A stretch of DNA of 64,000 bases from Kitasatospora cineracea (GCF_003751605.1 NZ_RJVJ01000002.1:1553001-1617000), one strand, 5' to 3'; shown: positions 25,141 through 34,272, numbered from the stretch's first letter. Notes: generated by a model from the letters alone, not told the origin. Numbers and translations: made by a program.

Positions 25141-26517
25141 TTGGCCGGAACGACCCGCCCGGTGATGAACCGTGAGGAGGTCGACCGCGCGCTGGCCCGG
25201 CTGGGTGCCGAGCGCGACGCGGTCGAGGCGGCGCTGCTGGCGCTCCAGGACCACCCCGGTCTGCGGCTGCTGACCGGCGCCGAACTGTCCGGGCGCACCC
25301 GGGAGCGCTGGGCGGTCGCCGAGGGCGGCGTCGCCCTGCTGTGGGCGCTGTTCGACCGGTACGCGGAGGCGCTGGCCTCCGCCCGCGCGGTGCGCTCCCG
25401 GCGCACCCGGCCGACCGCCGCCGAGCTCGGCGAGCTCGGCGAACTGCTCTCCGGCCGCTCGGTGACCGTCTCCGGCGGACGGCTGCCCGACGAGGCGGGC
25501 CTGATCGGCGGCCCGGCCCGGCTGGTCGAACAGGTCACCCTGGTCGAGCTGCTGGAGCGGATGAACGGCTGGTACGCGGTGGTGGTCGAGGTGGTGAGCG
25601 CCGTCGACGCGGTCTGGTCGGCGCTGCCCGCCCGGATCGACCTGCTGCTCGCCGAGCTCGGCCGGGTCCAGATGCTCGCGGTCTCGGTCGGGGTCCGCCC
25701 CGGCGGGCACCCGCTGGCCGACGACCTCGCCGACCTGGCCCGGCAGTTGGGCGCGCTGCGCGCCCTGGTGGTCGCCGACCCGCTGGCGCTGTGGCGGCCC
25801 AGCCGGGTGCCCGCGCAGCGCGGCCGGGCCGGCGAGGGAGCGGCCTGGGCCTCCCCCACCGGCGCCGTCGACACCGCGGGATTCGACCGGATGGGACGCC
25901 AACTGGACGACGTGCGCGTCGAGTTGGAGGGCCTGCTGCGGCTGCGCGACGAGTCCCACGAGCGGCTCCAGCAGGTCGCCGACCTGCTCCAGCGCGCCGA
26001 CCTGACGCTCGCCGAGGCCCGCCGGGCCCGCGGCGAGGTGCTGGCGAAGATCGCCGCGACCGAGGTGCCCGCCGTGCCCGGCCCGCCCTCCGCGCTGCGC
26101 GAGGCGATCGGCCAAGCCGTCGAGTTCCAGCAGACCGGCCAGTGGCACCGGCTCGGCCCGCTGCTGGACGCGCTGGAGGACGCGGCCGCCAAGGAACTCG
26201 GCCGGGCCCGGCAGGCGCTCACCGAGGTCGCCCAGCCGCTCGCCGTCCGGGCCGAGCTGCGCGGACGGCTGGAGGCGTACAAGGCGATGGCCGCCCGGCT
26301 CGGCCTGGCCGAGGACCCCGAGGTGGTCGAACGCTTCGAGAAGGCCCGCTGGCTGCTCTGGAGCGCCCCGTGCGACCTGCGGGCGGCCGCCGAGGCGGTC
26401 GGCCGCTTCCAGCAGGCGCTGCGCGCACCCGAACGGCAGCCGCAGCCGCAGCCCCAGCCGGAAGCGGCGGCGCCGCAGGTCCAGGACACCGAACAGGGGG
26501 AGGACACCGATGGCTGA
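25141..26517 (+). CDS. Helical coiled-coil protein of the PknG cluster, function unknown
   Basis: 458 residues from a TTG with AGAGGAGG eight bases upstream; GTG 25162 and ATG 25165 are in-frame alternatives without as good a site. The protein is almost entirely alpha-helical and Ala/Leu/Arg/Glu-rich, with a clear coiled coil at ~255-310 (heptads around VELEGLLRLRDESHERLQQV) and a Gln-Pro repeat tail. No signal peptide, membrane helix or catalytic motif is seen. Its stop overlaps the kinase start by 8 bases, so its product is probably made in step with the kinase and could be an adaptor between GlnX and PknG. That role is inference from position only. Confidence 0.75.
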   Translation: MAGTTRPVMNREEVDRALARLGAERDAVEAALLALQDHPGLRLLTGAELSGRTRERWAVAEGGVALLWALFDRYAEALASARAVRSRRTRPTAAELGELGELLSGRSVTVSGGRLPDEAGLIGGPARLVEQVTLVELLERMNGWYAVVVEVVSAVDAVWSALPARIDLLLAELGRVQMLAVSVGVRPGGHPLADDLADLARQLGALRALVVADPLALWRPSRVPAQRGRAGEGAAWASPTGAVDTAGFDRMGRQLDDVRVELEGLLRLRDESHERLQQVADLLQRADLTLAEARRARGEVLAKIAATEVPAVPGPPSALREAIGQAVEFQQTGQWHRLGPLLDALEDAAAKELGRARQALTEVAQPLAVRAELRGRLEAYKAMAARLGLAEDPEVVERFEKARWLLWSAPCDLRAAAEAVGRFQQALRAPERQPQPQPQPEAAAPQVQDTEQGEDTDG

Positions 26518-29056
26518 CGCATGCGCCCGCCCGGGCTGCACCGGGGAGATCGACACCGACGGCTACTGCACCGAGTGCGGCCTCGCCCCCGAACGGGGCG
26601 GCACCGCCGCCGCCCCCGGCGGCCCGTGCGGGCGCGCGGACTGCCCGGGCACCGTCGACCCCGACGGCTACTGCGACGAGTGCGGCCTCGCCGCCACGTC
26701 CTCCACCGCCGCCCGGCTCCCCGCACAGCGCAGCGCACCCGCCGCCCCCGGCGCTCCCGCCGCTCCCGCCGCCGCCCCCGGCGGCCCGTGCGGGCGCGCG
26801 GACTGCCCGGGCACCGTCGACCCCGACGGCTACTGCGACGAGTGCGGCCTCGCCGCCACGTCCTCCACCGCCGCCCCCGCGCCCTCGTCCCCGTCCTCCG
26901 CCCCGTCCGCCCCGGCGTCCCCGTCCGCCCCCGTGCCCGGTTCCGTCCGCGGCTCCTCCGGCCGGTCCCGGTCGAGCCGTTCGACGCGCGGCGGCTCGGT
27001 GTCGGTGCGCAGTTCGCGGGGCAGCACGGGCACCGCGCGGCGCGGCAACCTGGGTGCGGGCCTGGTGGCGATCGCCCCGGTGCCGACCCAGGACCCGGCG
27101 CAGGCGGTGCTGGCGAACCCGGAGGTGCCGGAGCGCAAGCGCTTCTGCTCGCGCTGCGACCAGCCGGTGGGCCGGGAGCAGGACGGCCGGCCGGGCCGGC
27201 CGGAGGGCTTCTGCACCAAGTGCGGCACCCCGTACTCGTTCAGCCCGAAGCTGTCGCGCGGCGACCTGGTCGGCGGCCAGTACGAGGTGATGGGCTGCCT
27301 GGCGCACGGCGGCCTGGGCTGGATCTACCTGGCGGTGGACCGGCGGGTGAACGACCGCTGGGTGGTGCTCAAGGGCCTGCTGGACACCGGGGACGAGGAC
27401 GCGCTGGCGGTGGCGATCGCCGAGCGGCGGTTCCTGGCCGAGGTCGACCACCCGAACATCGTCCGGATCATCAACTTCGTCGAGCACCCGGACGCCCGGA
27501 CCGGCGTCGCCGACGGCTACATCGTGATGGAGTACGTCGGCGGCAAGTCACTGAAGGACATCGCCAACGAGCGCCGCGCCGCGGACGGGCGGCGCGCGCC
27601 GCTGCCGGTCGAGCAGGCGCTGGCGTACGGGCTGGCGGCGCTGCCCGCGCTGGGCTACCTGCACGCCCGCGGGCTGGTGTACTGCGACTTCAAGCTGGAC
27701 AACGTGATCCAGTCCGACGACATGCTCAAGATCATCGACCTGGGTGCGGTCCGCCGGCACGACGACGACGGCCCGATCTACGGCACCGTCGGCTACCAGG
27801 CCCCGGAGATCGCCACCGCCGGCCCCTCGCCGTCCTCCGACCTGTACACGGTGGCCCGCACGCTGGCCGTGCTGACCTTCGACTTCGCCGGCTACACCGA
27901 CCGCTGGCGGCACGAGCTCCCGGGCCCGGACGAGGTGGAGGTGTTCGCCCGCTACGAGTCCTTCCACCGCCTGCTGGTGCGCGCCACCGACCCGGACCCG
28001 GCCCGCCGGTTCGCCTCCGCCGAGGAGATGGCCGGGCAGCTGACCGGCGTGCTGCGCGAGGTGCTGAGCCTGCAGGACGGGCAGGCCAGGCCCGCGCCGT
28101 CCACCCTGTTCGGGCCGGAACTGCGGGTCGTCGACACCGAGTTGGCCGAGCACGCGCCGGACGCCCGGGCCGCCGCGCTGGCGCTGCCCGCGCCGCTGGC
28201 CGACCCGGCCGACCCGAACGCGGGCCTGCTGGCCGCGCTGCCCGCCGCGCCCGCCGAGGCGCTGGCCGTGCTCCGGGCGGCCGGCGCCGACTCGACCGAG
28301 CTGCGGCTGCGGGTGCTGCGCGCCCACCTGGAGCTGGGCGAGGCCGCGGCCGCCGCCGAGGTGCTGGCCGCCCTGGAGGCCGAACACCCCGGCGAGTGGC
28401 GGGTGGTGTGGCACCGGGCGCTGACCGCGCTGGCGGCCGGCCGGGCCGCCGAGGCCCGCGACTCCTTCGAGGCGCTGTACGACGCGTTCCCCGGCGAGGG
28501 CGCCCCCAAGCTGGCGCTGGCGGTCTGCGCCGAGCTGCTCGGCGGGACCGCGGCCGCCGCCGGGTACTACGCGCTGGTGGGGACCGTCGACCGGTCCTTC
28601 GTGAGCGCCGCGTTCGGCCTGGCCCGGGTCCGGCTCGCGGACGGCGACCGGGACGGCGCGGTCGCCGCGCTGGAGGCGGTGCCGGAGAGCTCCGCGCACT
28701 GGACCGCCGCCCGGATCGGCGCGGTCCGGGCCCGGCTGCGCGGCCGGGCCGCCACCGAGCCGCTGGCCGCCGAGCTCGCCGACAGCTCCGAGCGGCTGGC
28801 GGCGCTCGCCCTGGACGCCCGGCGGCGCGAGGAACTCGCCGTCGAGGTACTGGACTCGGCGCTGAACTGGGTGCTGGCGGGGGCCGCCGGGAAGCCCGCC
28901 ACGCTGACCGTGCTGGGACATCCCGCCGCGGAACGGGAACTGAGGCTCGCCCTGGAACACTCCTACCGGATGTTGGCGCGGTTGTCCGACCGGGCCGAGA
29001 CGAGGATCGAGTGGGTGGAACGGGCCAACCGGGCCCGCCCCAGGACATGGGTGTGA
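26510..29056 (+). CDS. pknG: PknG-like serine/threonine protein kinase with extra N-terminal zinc ribbons
   Basis: 848 residues, about 100 more than mycobacterial PknG. Three zinc-ribbon modules of Cys-x4-Cys-x9-Cys-x2-Cys form lie at residues 5-23, 40-58 and 94-112, then a disordered Pro/Ser region, then the rubredoxin-like module (Cys213, Cys216, Cys235, Cys238) typical of PknG. The kinase domain (~255-510) has AHGGLGWIYLA, Lys288, the catalytic Asp393 in YCDFKLDN (Arg of HRD absent, as in PknG) and Asp410 in IIDLG in place of DFG. TPR-like helical repeats fill the C-terminus (~560-848). In other actinobacteria PknG controls 2-oxoglutarate dehydrogenase through the FHA protein OdhI/GarA. 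Its position after glnX- and glnH-like genes suggests amino-acid sensing input. Confidence 0.92.
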   Translation: MADACARPGCTGEIDTDGYCTECGLAPERGGTAAAPGGPCGRADCPGTVDPDGYCDECGLAATSSTAARLPAQRSAPAAPGAPAAPAAAPGGPCGRADCPGTVDPDGYCDECGLAATSSTAAPAPSSPSSAPSAPASPSAPVPGSVRGSSGRSRSSRSTRGGSVSVRSSRGSTGTARRGNLGAGLVAIAPVPTQDPAQAVLANPEVPERKRFCSRCDQPVGREQDGRPGRPEGFCTKCGTPYSFSPKLSRGDLVGGQYEVMGCLAHGGLGWIYLAVDRRVNDRWVVLKGLLDTGDEDALAVAIAERRFLAEVDHPNIVRIINFVEHPDARTGVADGYIVMEYVGGKSLKDIANERRAADGRRAPLPVEQALAYGLAALPALGYLHARGLVYCDFKLDNVIQSDDMLKIIDLGAVRRHDDDGPIYGTVGYQAPEIATAGPSPSSDLYTVARTLAVLTFDFAGYTDRWRHELPGPDEVEVFARYESFHRLLVRATDPDPARRFASAEEMAGQLTGVLREVLSLQDGQARPAPSTLFGPELRVVDTELAEHAPDARAAALALPAPLADPADPNAGLLAALPAAPAEALAVLRAAGADSTELRLRVLRAHLELGEAAAAAEVLAALEAEHPGEWRVVWHRALTALAAGRAAEARDSFEALYDAFPGEGAPKLALAVCAELLGGTAAAAGYYALVGTVDRSFVSAAFGLARVRLADGDRDGAVAALEAVPESSAHWTAARIGAVRARLRGRAATEPLAAELADSSERLAALALDARRREELAVEVLDSALNWVLAGAAGKPATLTVLGHPAAERELRLALEHSYRMLARLSDRAETRIEWVERANRARPRTWV
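26604..26876 (+). repeat. Perfect 111-bp direct repeat duplicating a zinc ribbon in pknG
   Basis: Bases 26604-26714 and 26766-26876 are identical, offset by 162 bases (54 codons), so the duplication stays in frame and encodes zinc ribbons two and three with the following Thr/Ser-rich segment. The absence of any silent change over 111 bases implies a recent duplication or ongoing gene conversion. Confidence 0.9.
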
Positions 29057-30282
29057 GCATGCCGCAGCAGACCGAGTGCCCGAACTGTGCCGAACCGCTG
29101 GGCTCGCAGGACGCGTTCTGCGGGGCCTGCGGCACCGCCCTGACCGGGCCGCCGACCCTGCGCGACCTGCCCGTCGTGCCCAGCTGCCCGCACTGCGGCT
29201 CCGCCGAGCTCGCGGACGGCTGGTGCCAGCGCTGCGGCCAGGCCCAGCCGCGCGAACGCGACCACCAGGAGCGGGAGCTGACCGGCGTCGCGGCGGTCTC
29301 CGACCGCGGCCTGCGGCACCACCGCAACGAGGACGCGTTCACCGTCGCCACCGCCGAGGCCCCGGACGGGACGCCCGTGGTGCTCGCCGTGGTCTGCGAC
29401 GGGGTGTCCTCCTCGTCCCGCCCGGACGAGGCGTCCGCCACCGCCGTCACCGCCGCCGCCGACTCGCTGGTCGCCGCGCTGGCCTCCGGCCGCGAGCCCG
29501 ACCGGGCGATGCGCGAGGCGATCGGCGCCGCCAACCGGGCCGTCACCGCGCTCGCCCACGACGGCACCGCCCCCGACGGCCGGCACAGCAACGCGCCCGC
29601 CTGCACCTACGTCAGCGCGGTCAGCTCCGGCGGCCTGGTCACCATCGGCTGGGTCGGCGACACCCGCGCCTACTGGATCCCCGACGACCGCGAGTCCGCC
29701 GAGCCGTACCGGCTCACCGAGGACGACTCCTGGGCGGCCCGGATGGTCGCCGCCAACCTGATGGCCGAGGCCGAGGCGTACGCCGACCCGCGCGCGCACG
29801 CCATCACCGGCTGGCTCGGCGCCGACGCCGAGGACCTCGACCCGCACACCGTCAGCTTCACCCCGCACGTCCCCGGCGTGCTGCTGGTCTGCACCGACGG
29901 CCTGTGGAACTACGCCGAGGCCGCCACCGACCTGGCGTTCTTCGTCCGGGCCGACGCCCGCACCGAACCGCTGGCCACCGCCCAGGAGTTGGTGCGGTTC
30001 GCGGTCGAACGCGGCGGGCACGACAACATCACCGTCGCGGTGCTGCCGATCGACCCGCCGACCGCGCCGGCCGTCCACGACGCCACCCTGCTCGACGTGC
30101 CGCTGCCGCGCGCCGCCGACCCGGACGCCACCGTCCCGCTGCGCCCGGCCGTCCCCGCCGCTGCTCCCGCCGCCGCAGCCGCGCCCGCGCCGCCGGCGCC
30201 GCCCGCCGTCCCGCCCGTGCCCGCCGCCCCGCCCGCCGTGGTGCCCGTCGCGGCGGCGGACGCGGACCCGGCCGGGAACTGA
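29053..30282 (+). CDS. PP2C-type protein phosphatase with N-terminal double zinc ribbon
   Basis: 409 residues from the GTG that overlaps the kinase stop (GTGA) with AGGA seven bases upstream; ATG 29059 is an alternative. Two zinc ribbons lie at Cys9/12/23/26 and Cys45/48/58/61. The PP2C domain (~75-335) has the metal-binding RHHRNEDAF, CDGVSSSS, GWVGDTRAY, CTDGLWNY and GGHDNITV. A Pro/Ala tail of ~60 residues ends it. It should remove phosphate from Ser/Thr, most simply from the kinase encoded upstream or its targets. The zinc ribbons resemble those of the kinase and FHA protein and may mediate shared docking. Confidence 0.92.
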   Translation: MSMPQQTECPNCAEPLGSQDAFCGACGTALTGPPTLRDLPVVPSCPHCGSAELADGWCQRCGQAQPRERDHQERELTGVAAVSDRGLRHHRNEDAFTVATAEAPDGTPVVLAVVCDGVSSSSRPDEASATAVTAAADSLVAALASGREPDRAMREAIGAANRAVTALAHDGTAPDGRHSNAPACTYVSAVSSGGLVTIGWVGDTRAYWIPDDRESAEPYRLTEDDSWAARMVAANLMAEAEAYADPRAHAITGWLGADAEDLDPHTVSFTPHVPGVLLVCTDGLWNYAEAATDLAFFVRADARTEPLATAQELVRFAVERGGHDNITVAVLPIDPPTAPAVHDATLLDVPLPRAADPDATVPLRPAVPAAAPAAAAAPAPPAPPAVPPVPAAPPAVVPVAAADADPAGN

Positions 30283-30323
30283 CCCCTCCGCCCTCCCGCC
30301 CCTCCGCGACAGGAGCTCTCCGC

Positions 30324-31652
30324 ATGGCCTCGTTGTCCAAGCCCGACGCGCCCCGGTTCGACGTCGACGTCTTCCAGAACGAGTACCTCGCCCAGGGATC
30401 CCGGGAGGTCAACGCGATCGTCACGGTGACCGCGACCGGCGGCGGCACCTCCGGCGGGCGCCCGATCGGCGCCCCCGGGCCGGACGCCGCCGTGGTCCTG
30501 GTGATCGACTGCTCCGGCTCGATGGAGTACCCGAACACCAAGATGCGGCACGCCCGCGAGGCCACCGCCGCCGCCATCGACGGGCTCCGCGACGGCGTGG
30601 CCTTCGCGGTGGTCGCGGGCACCCACGAGGCGAACGACGTCTTCCCCGGCAACGGCCGGCTGGCCGTCGCCGACCGGCACACCCGCGAGCAGGCCAAGGA
30701 CGCGCTGCGCCGGCTCAAGCCGTCCGGCGGCACCGCGATCGGCACCTGGATAGCCAAGGCGCAGCAGCTGTTCGCCTCCCGCCCGGAGGCGGCCATCCGG
30801 CACGCCGTCCTGCTCACCGACGGCCGCAACGAGCACGAGAAGCCCGCCGCCCTGCAGCGCGCCCTGGACGCCGCCGCCGGGTACTTCACCGCCGACTGCC
30901 GCGGCGTCGGCACCGACTGGGAGGTCGCCGAGCTGCGGAAGGTCTCCTCCGCGCTGCTCGGCACCGTCGACATCGTCGCCGAGTCCTCCGGCCTGGCCGA
31001 GGACTTCCGCGCGATGATGACCGCCGCGATGGGCAAGCAGGTCGCCGACGTCGCCCTGCGGGTGTGGACGCCCGCCAACGCCCGGGTGAAGTTCGTCAAG
31101 CAGGCCGCCCCCGCCGTCGAGGACCTCACCGACCGCCGCACCGACGCGGGGACGCGCGCCGGGGACTACCCGACCGGGTCCTGGGGCGACGAGTCCCGCG
31201 ACTACCACGTGTGCGTGGAGGTCCCGGCGGCCGCGGTCGGCAACGAGATGCTGGCCGCCCGGATCAGCCTGGTCCTGCCGCACCCCGACGGCACCGCCGA
31301 GGTGCTCGGCCAGGGCCTGGTGCGCGCCGTGTGGACGGACGACCTGGCCTCCTCGACCCGGATCAACCCGCAGGTCGCGCACTACACCGGCCAGGCCGAG
31401 CTGGCCGACTCGATCCGCGACGGTCTGGAGGCCCACCGGGCGGGCGACTTGGAGCGCGCGGGCGCCAAGCTGGGCGCCGCCGTCCGGCTGGCGTACAGCA
31501 GCGGCAACGAGGGCACCCTCAAGCTGCTGCGGAAGGTGGTGGACGTGGTCGACGAACGGGAGGGTACCGTTCGGTTCCGTAAGAACGTGAGCGAGGCCGA
31601 CTCGATGACACTCGAGACCCGGTCGACGAAGACCGTGCGCGTGAAGAAGTGA
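30324..31652 (+). CDS. VWA domain protein of the PknG cluster
   Basis: 442 residues, ATG with AGGAG upstream. After a short conserved N-terminal segment (FDVDVFQNEYLAQG) a von Willebrand factor A domain spans ~55-230 with a full metal-ion-dependent adhesion site, Asp62-x-Ser64-x-Ser66 in IDCSGSME, and the later LLTDGRNEH. The rest (~240-442) is a beta-rich then helical domain. No signal peptide or membrane helix, so it acts in the cytoplasm, probably as a scaffold whose ligand contact depends on Mg2+. It is cotranscribed with the phosphatase and FHA genes. Confidence 0.88.
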   Translation: MASLSKPDAPRFDVDVFQNEYLAQGSREVNAIVTVTATGGGTSGGRPIGAPGPDAAVVLVIDCSGSMEYPNTKMRHAREATAAAIDGLRDGVAFAVVAGTHEANDVFPGNGRLAVADRHTREQAKDALRRLKPSGGTAIGTWIAKAQQLFASRPEAAIRHAVLLTDGRNEHEKPAALQRALDAAAGYFTADCRGVGTDWEVAELRKVSSALLGTVDIVAESSGLAEDFRAMMTAAMGKQVADVALRVWTPANARVKFVKQAAPAVEDLTDRRTDAGTRAGDYPTGSWGDESRDYHVCVEVPAAAVGNEMLAARISLVLPHPDGTAEVLGQGLVRAVWTDDLASSTRINPQVAHYTGQAELADSIRDGLEAHRAGDLERAGAKLGAAVRLAYSSGNEGTLKLLRKVVDVVDEREGTVRFRKNVSEADSMTLETRSTKTVRVKK

Positions 31653-31695
31653 GCCGGACACCCGCCGGACCCGAACCTGCTGGAGTGGGGACCTG

Positions 31696-33183
31696 ATGCC
31701 GATCTGCCCTAGGGGACACGAGTCGCAGGCCGAGGACTGGTGCGACTACTGCGGCTTCCCGATGACGCCGCCGCCCGGCCTGGCGATCCCGGGCTTCCCG
31801 AACGGCCCGGCCCAGCCCGGCCCCCAGAGCCACCAGGGTCACCAGGGCCAGCAGGGCCAGCCCGGCCACCAGGGCCAGCACGGCGCCCAGGGCTACCCGG
31901 GCGGCCCCGCCGCACCGCCCCCGGGCCCGCCCGGCCCGCCCCCGTACACCTCCGCCGGCTACCCGCCGGTCGGCCCGGGCAGCACCCCGCCGTCCGGCAC
32001 CCCCGCCGGTGGCGGCGGCTACTTCGAGCCGCGCCGCACCCCGACGCCGCCCGCCGGCACCCCCACCGGGCCCGCCGCGGGCGCCCCCGGCGCGCCCGGA
32101 CCGTACGGCGCCCCGCCGCCCCCGCCGACCGCGGGCCTGGTCACCTGCCCGATCTGCCGCAGCCCGCAGAGCGGCCGGTACTGCGAGGAGTGCGGCTACG
32201 ACTACAACCTGGCCACCTCCGCCCGCCCGCCGGGCGCCGCGCCCGCCCCGGCCGCCCCGTTCGGCCAGCAGCCGCCGGCCGCGCCGCCGGGCCACCAGCC
32301 CCCGCCGCCGGCCCAGCAGCAGGGCTACGGCTTCCCGCCGCCCGCCGCCGCGCCCCCGGCCCCGCCGACCGCGTTCGACCCGCCGGCGCCCTCGCCGTAC
32401 GAGCGCCCGCAGCCGCCGCAGCCCCAGCCGCAGTCGCCCTACGAGCAGCAGCGGCCCCCGTACGAGCAGCAGCCGCCCGCCCCGCAGCCGCCGCAGTCCC
32501 CGTACGAGCGTCCGCAGCCGCAGCAGCCCTCGCCGTACGAGCGCCCCGGCTACCCGGCCGCGCAGGCCGCCCCGGGCGGGCCGGCCGCGCCGTCGTTCGA
32601 GAAGCCCCCGGCCGCGGGGTTCCCGGACGTCGACTACGAGCGCACCGGCCCGGTGTACGCCGAGCCGTCCGCTCCCCCGGCGGGCGGCCGGCCGCAGCCG
32701 GGCCAGGGCCCGGACTCCGGGACGTCCTTCCGGCTCACCCCGCCCGGGCAGCCGGGCGGCGGCGCGGCGCAGCGCGGCACCTGGTTCGCCGTGGTGGCGC
32801 CGGACCACGAGTACTTCACCGACATGATGACCCGCAGCGGCCCGGAGGCGGCCGGCCTGTACTTCCCGCAGTACACCTCGGAGCGCCGGGTCCCGCTGAC
32901 CGGCCGGGGCCAGCTGCGGATCGGGCGGCGCAGCCAGCAGCGCGGCACCGTGCCGGAGATCGACCTGTCGGTCGCCCCGGAGGACCCGGGCGCCTCGCAC
33001 CACCACGCGCTGCTGGCCGAACAGCCGGACGGCAGCTGGGTGGTGGTCGACCAGGACTCCACCAACGGCACCACCATGAACGGCGGCCCGGACACCCTGC
33101 CGCCGCACACCGCGATCCCGCTGAACGACGGCGACCGGATCCACGTCGGCGCCTGGACCACCATCACGGTGCACCTGGCCTGA
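31696..33183 (+). CDS. FHA domain protein with zinc ribbons and Pro-rich linker
   Basis: 495 residues. An N-terminal zinc module (Cys4, His8, Cys16, Cys19) is followed by a long Pro/Gly/Gln-rich stretch, a second zinc ribbon (TCPICRS...YCEECG, ~residues 150-170), a second low-complexity stretch with repeated SPYE(R/Q) units and a C-terminal FHA domain (~400-495) with RIGRRSQ, SHHHAL and STNGTTMNG, the phosphothreonine-binding loops. It should read phosphothreonine marks set by the PknG-like kinase. It is much larger than OdhI/GarA and has no obvious N-terminal ETT phosphorylation motif, so it is probably not the orthologue of those proteins. Confidence 0.9.
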   Translation: MPICPRGHESQAEDWCDYCGFPMTPPPGLAIPGFPNGPAQPGPQSHQGHQGQQGQPGHQGQHGAQGYPGGPAAPPPGPPGPPPYTSAGYPPVGPGSTPPSGTPAGGGGYFEPRRTPTPPAGTPTGPAAGAPGAPGPYGAPPPPPTAGLVTCPICRSPQSGRYCEECGYDYNLATSARPPGAAPAPAAPFGQQPPAAPPGHQPPPPAQQQGYGFPPPAAAPPAPPTAFDPPAPSPYERPQPPQPQPQSPYEQQRPPYEQQPPAPQPPQSPYERPQPQQPSPYERPGYPAAQAAPGGPAAPSFEKPPAAGFPDVDYERTGPVYAEPSAPPAGGRPQPGQGPDSGTSFRLTPPGQPGGGAAQRGTWFAVVAPDHEYFTDMMTRSGPEAAGLYFPQYTSERRVPLTGRGQLRIGRRSQQRGTVPEIDLSVAPEDPGASHHHALLAEQPDGSWVVVDQDSTNGTTMNGGPDTLPPHTAIPLNDGDRIHVGAWTTITVHLA

Positions 33184-33215
33184 CGCCCCGCCCGTCCTGA
33201 CGGCACCTCACCACC

Positions 33216-33253
33216 GGCCCCGGCCCGGGGAGTTCGCTCCCCGGGCCGGGGCC
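33216..33253 (+). terminator. Terminator of the PknG cluster
   Basis: GGCCCCGGCCCGGGGAG (33216-33232) pairs perfectly over 17 bases with 33237-33253 around a UUCG tetraloop, one of the most stable RNA loops. Confidence 0.85.
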
Positions 33254-33341
33254 GCCGCCCGCACCCGGTCGGCGCGGAAAGCTCGGAAGCGGAAAGCTCA
33301 GAATTCGCACAGAAGCCCTCGTCCGGCGCGCCCCCACCCCC

Positions 33342-33354
33342 TACGCTTCGCCCC
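33342..33354 (+). promoter_or_regulatory. Leaderless -10 box for the ABC exporter operon
   Basis: TACGCT (33342-33347) ends seven bases before the ATG at 33355, with no ribosome site. Confidence 0.5.
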
Positions 33355-34272
33355 ATGAGTGATGCAATAACCGCGGACGGGATCCGGAAGCGGTACGGGG
33401 ATGTCCAGGCCGTCGACGGAGTCTCGCTCTCCGTCCGGACTGGCGAGTTCTACGGCCTGCTCGGACCGAACGGTGCGGGCAAGACCACCACGTTGGAGAT
33501 CCTGGAGGGCATCCGGGAGGCGGACGAGGGGCGGGTCGAGCTGCTCGGCCTGTCGCCGTGGCCGCGCAACCCTAAGCTGCTGCCGCGGATCGGCGTGCAG
33601 TTCCAGGCCTCCGCGTTCTTCAACAAGCTGAGCGCGCGCGAGACCATCCGCACCTTCGCCTCGTTCTACGGCATCGGCCCGAAGGCGGCCGACGCGATGC
33701 TGGAGCGGGTCGGGCTGACGGAGTCCGCGAACGTGCTGACCGACAAGATGTCCGGCGGCCAGGCCCAGCGCCTGTCGATCGCCTGCGCGCTGGTGCACGA
33801 CCCGGAGCTGGTGTTCCTGGACGAGCCGACCACCGGCCTCGACCCGCAGGCCCGCCGCAACCTGTGGGACCTGCTGCGCGACATCAACGCCGAGGGCCGC
33901 ACCGTGGTCCTGACCACCCACTACCTGGACGAGGCGGAGATCCTCTGCGACCGCGTCGCGGTGATGGACCACGGCAAGGTGCTGAAGACCGGCGCCCCCG
34001 CCGCGCTGGTCCGCGAGATCGACGACACCGTCAGGGTCCGGATCGAGTCCGGGCAGCTGGCCGTCGACCGGGTGCGCGAACTGCTCGCCGCCGCGGGCGC
34101 GGTGTACGCCAACCTGGAGGACGACAGCGTCACGCTGGCGCTGTCCACCGCCGAGCCCGGGCCGGTGCTCGCCGTGCTGGCCGAGCAGAACGCCCTGCGC
34201 GGCCTCGAGGTCCGCGGCGCCACCCTGGAGGACGTCTTCCTCCAGCTGACCGGACGGGAGTACCGGGCATGA
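33355..34272 (+). CDS. ABC transporter ATP-binding protein (DrrA-type)
   Basis: 305 residues: Walker A GPNGAGKTTT (~residue 38), signature MSGGQAQRL (~130), Walker B LVFLDEPTTGLDP (~150), His switch in TTHYLDEAE, and a ~75-residue C-terminal extension usual for daunorubicin-resistance type ATPases. It powers the permease encoded by the overlapping next gene (ATGA). The substrate, lipid, drug or polysaccharide, cannot be read from sequence. Confidence 0.9.
   Translation: MSDAITADGIRKRYGDVQAVDGVSLSVRTGEFYGLLGPNGAGKTTTLEILEGIREADEGRVELLGLSPWPRNPKLLPRIGVQFQASAFFNKLSARETIRTFASFYGIGPKAADAMLERVGLTESANVLTDKMSGGQAQRLSIACALVHDPELVFLDEPTTGLDPQARRNLWDLLRDINAEGRTVVLTTHYLDEAEILCDRVAVMDHGKVLKTGAPAALVREIDDTVRVRIESGQLAVDRVRELLAAAGAVYANLEDDSVTLALSTAEPGPVLAVLAEQNALRGLEVRGATLEDVFLQLTGREYRA

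Noticed and set aside
31696..33183. FHA protein as the OdhI/GarA orthologue
   Set aside because: It is three times longer, begins with zinc ribbons and lacks the N-terminal threonine motif phosphorylated by PknG, so orthology is not supported.
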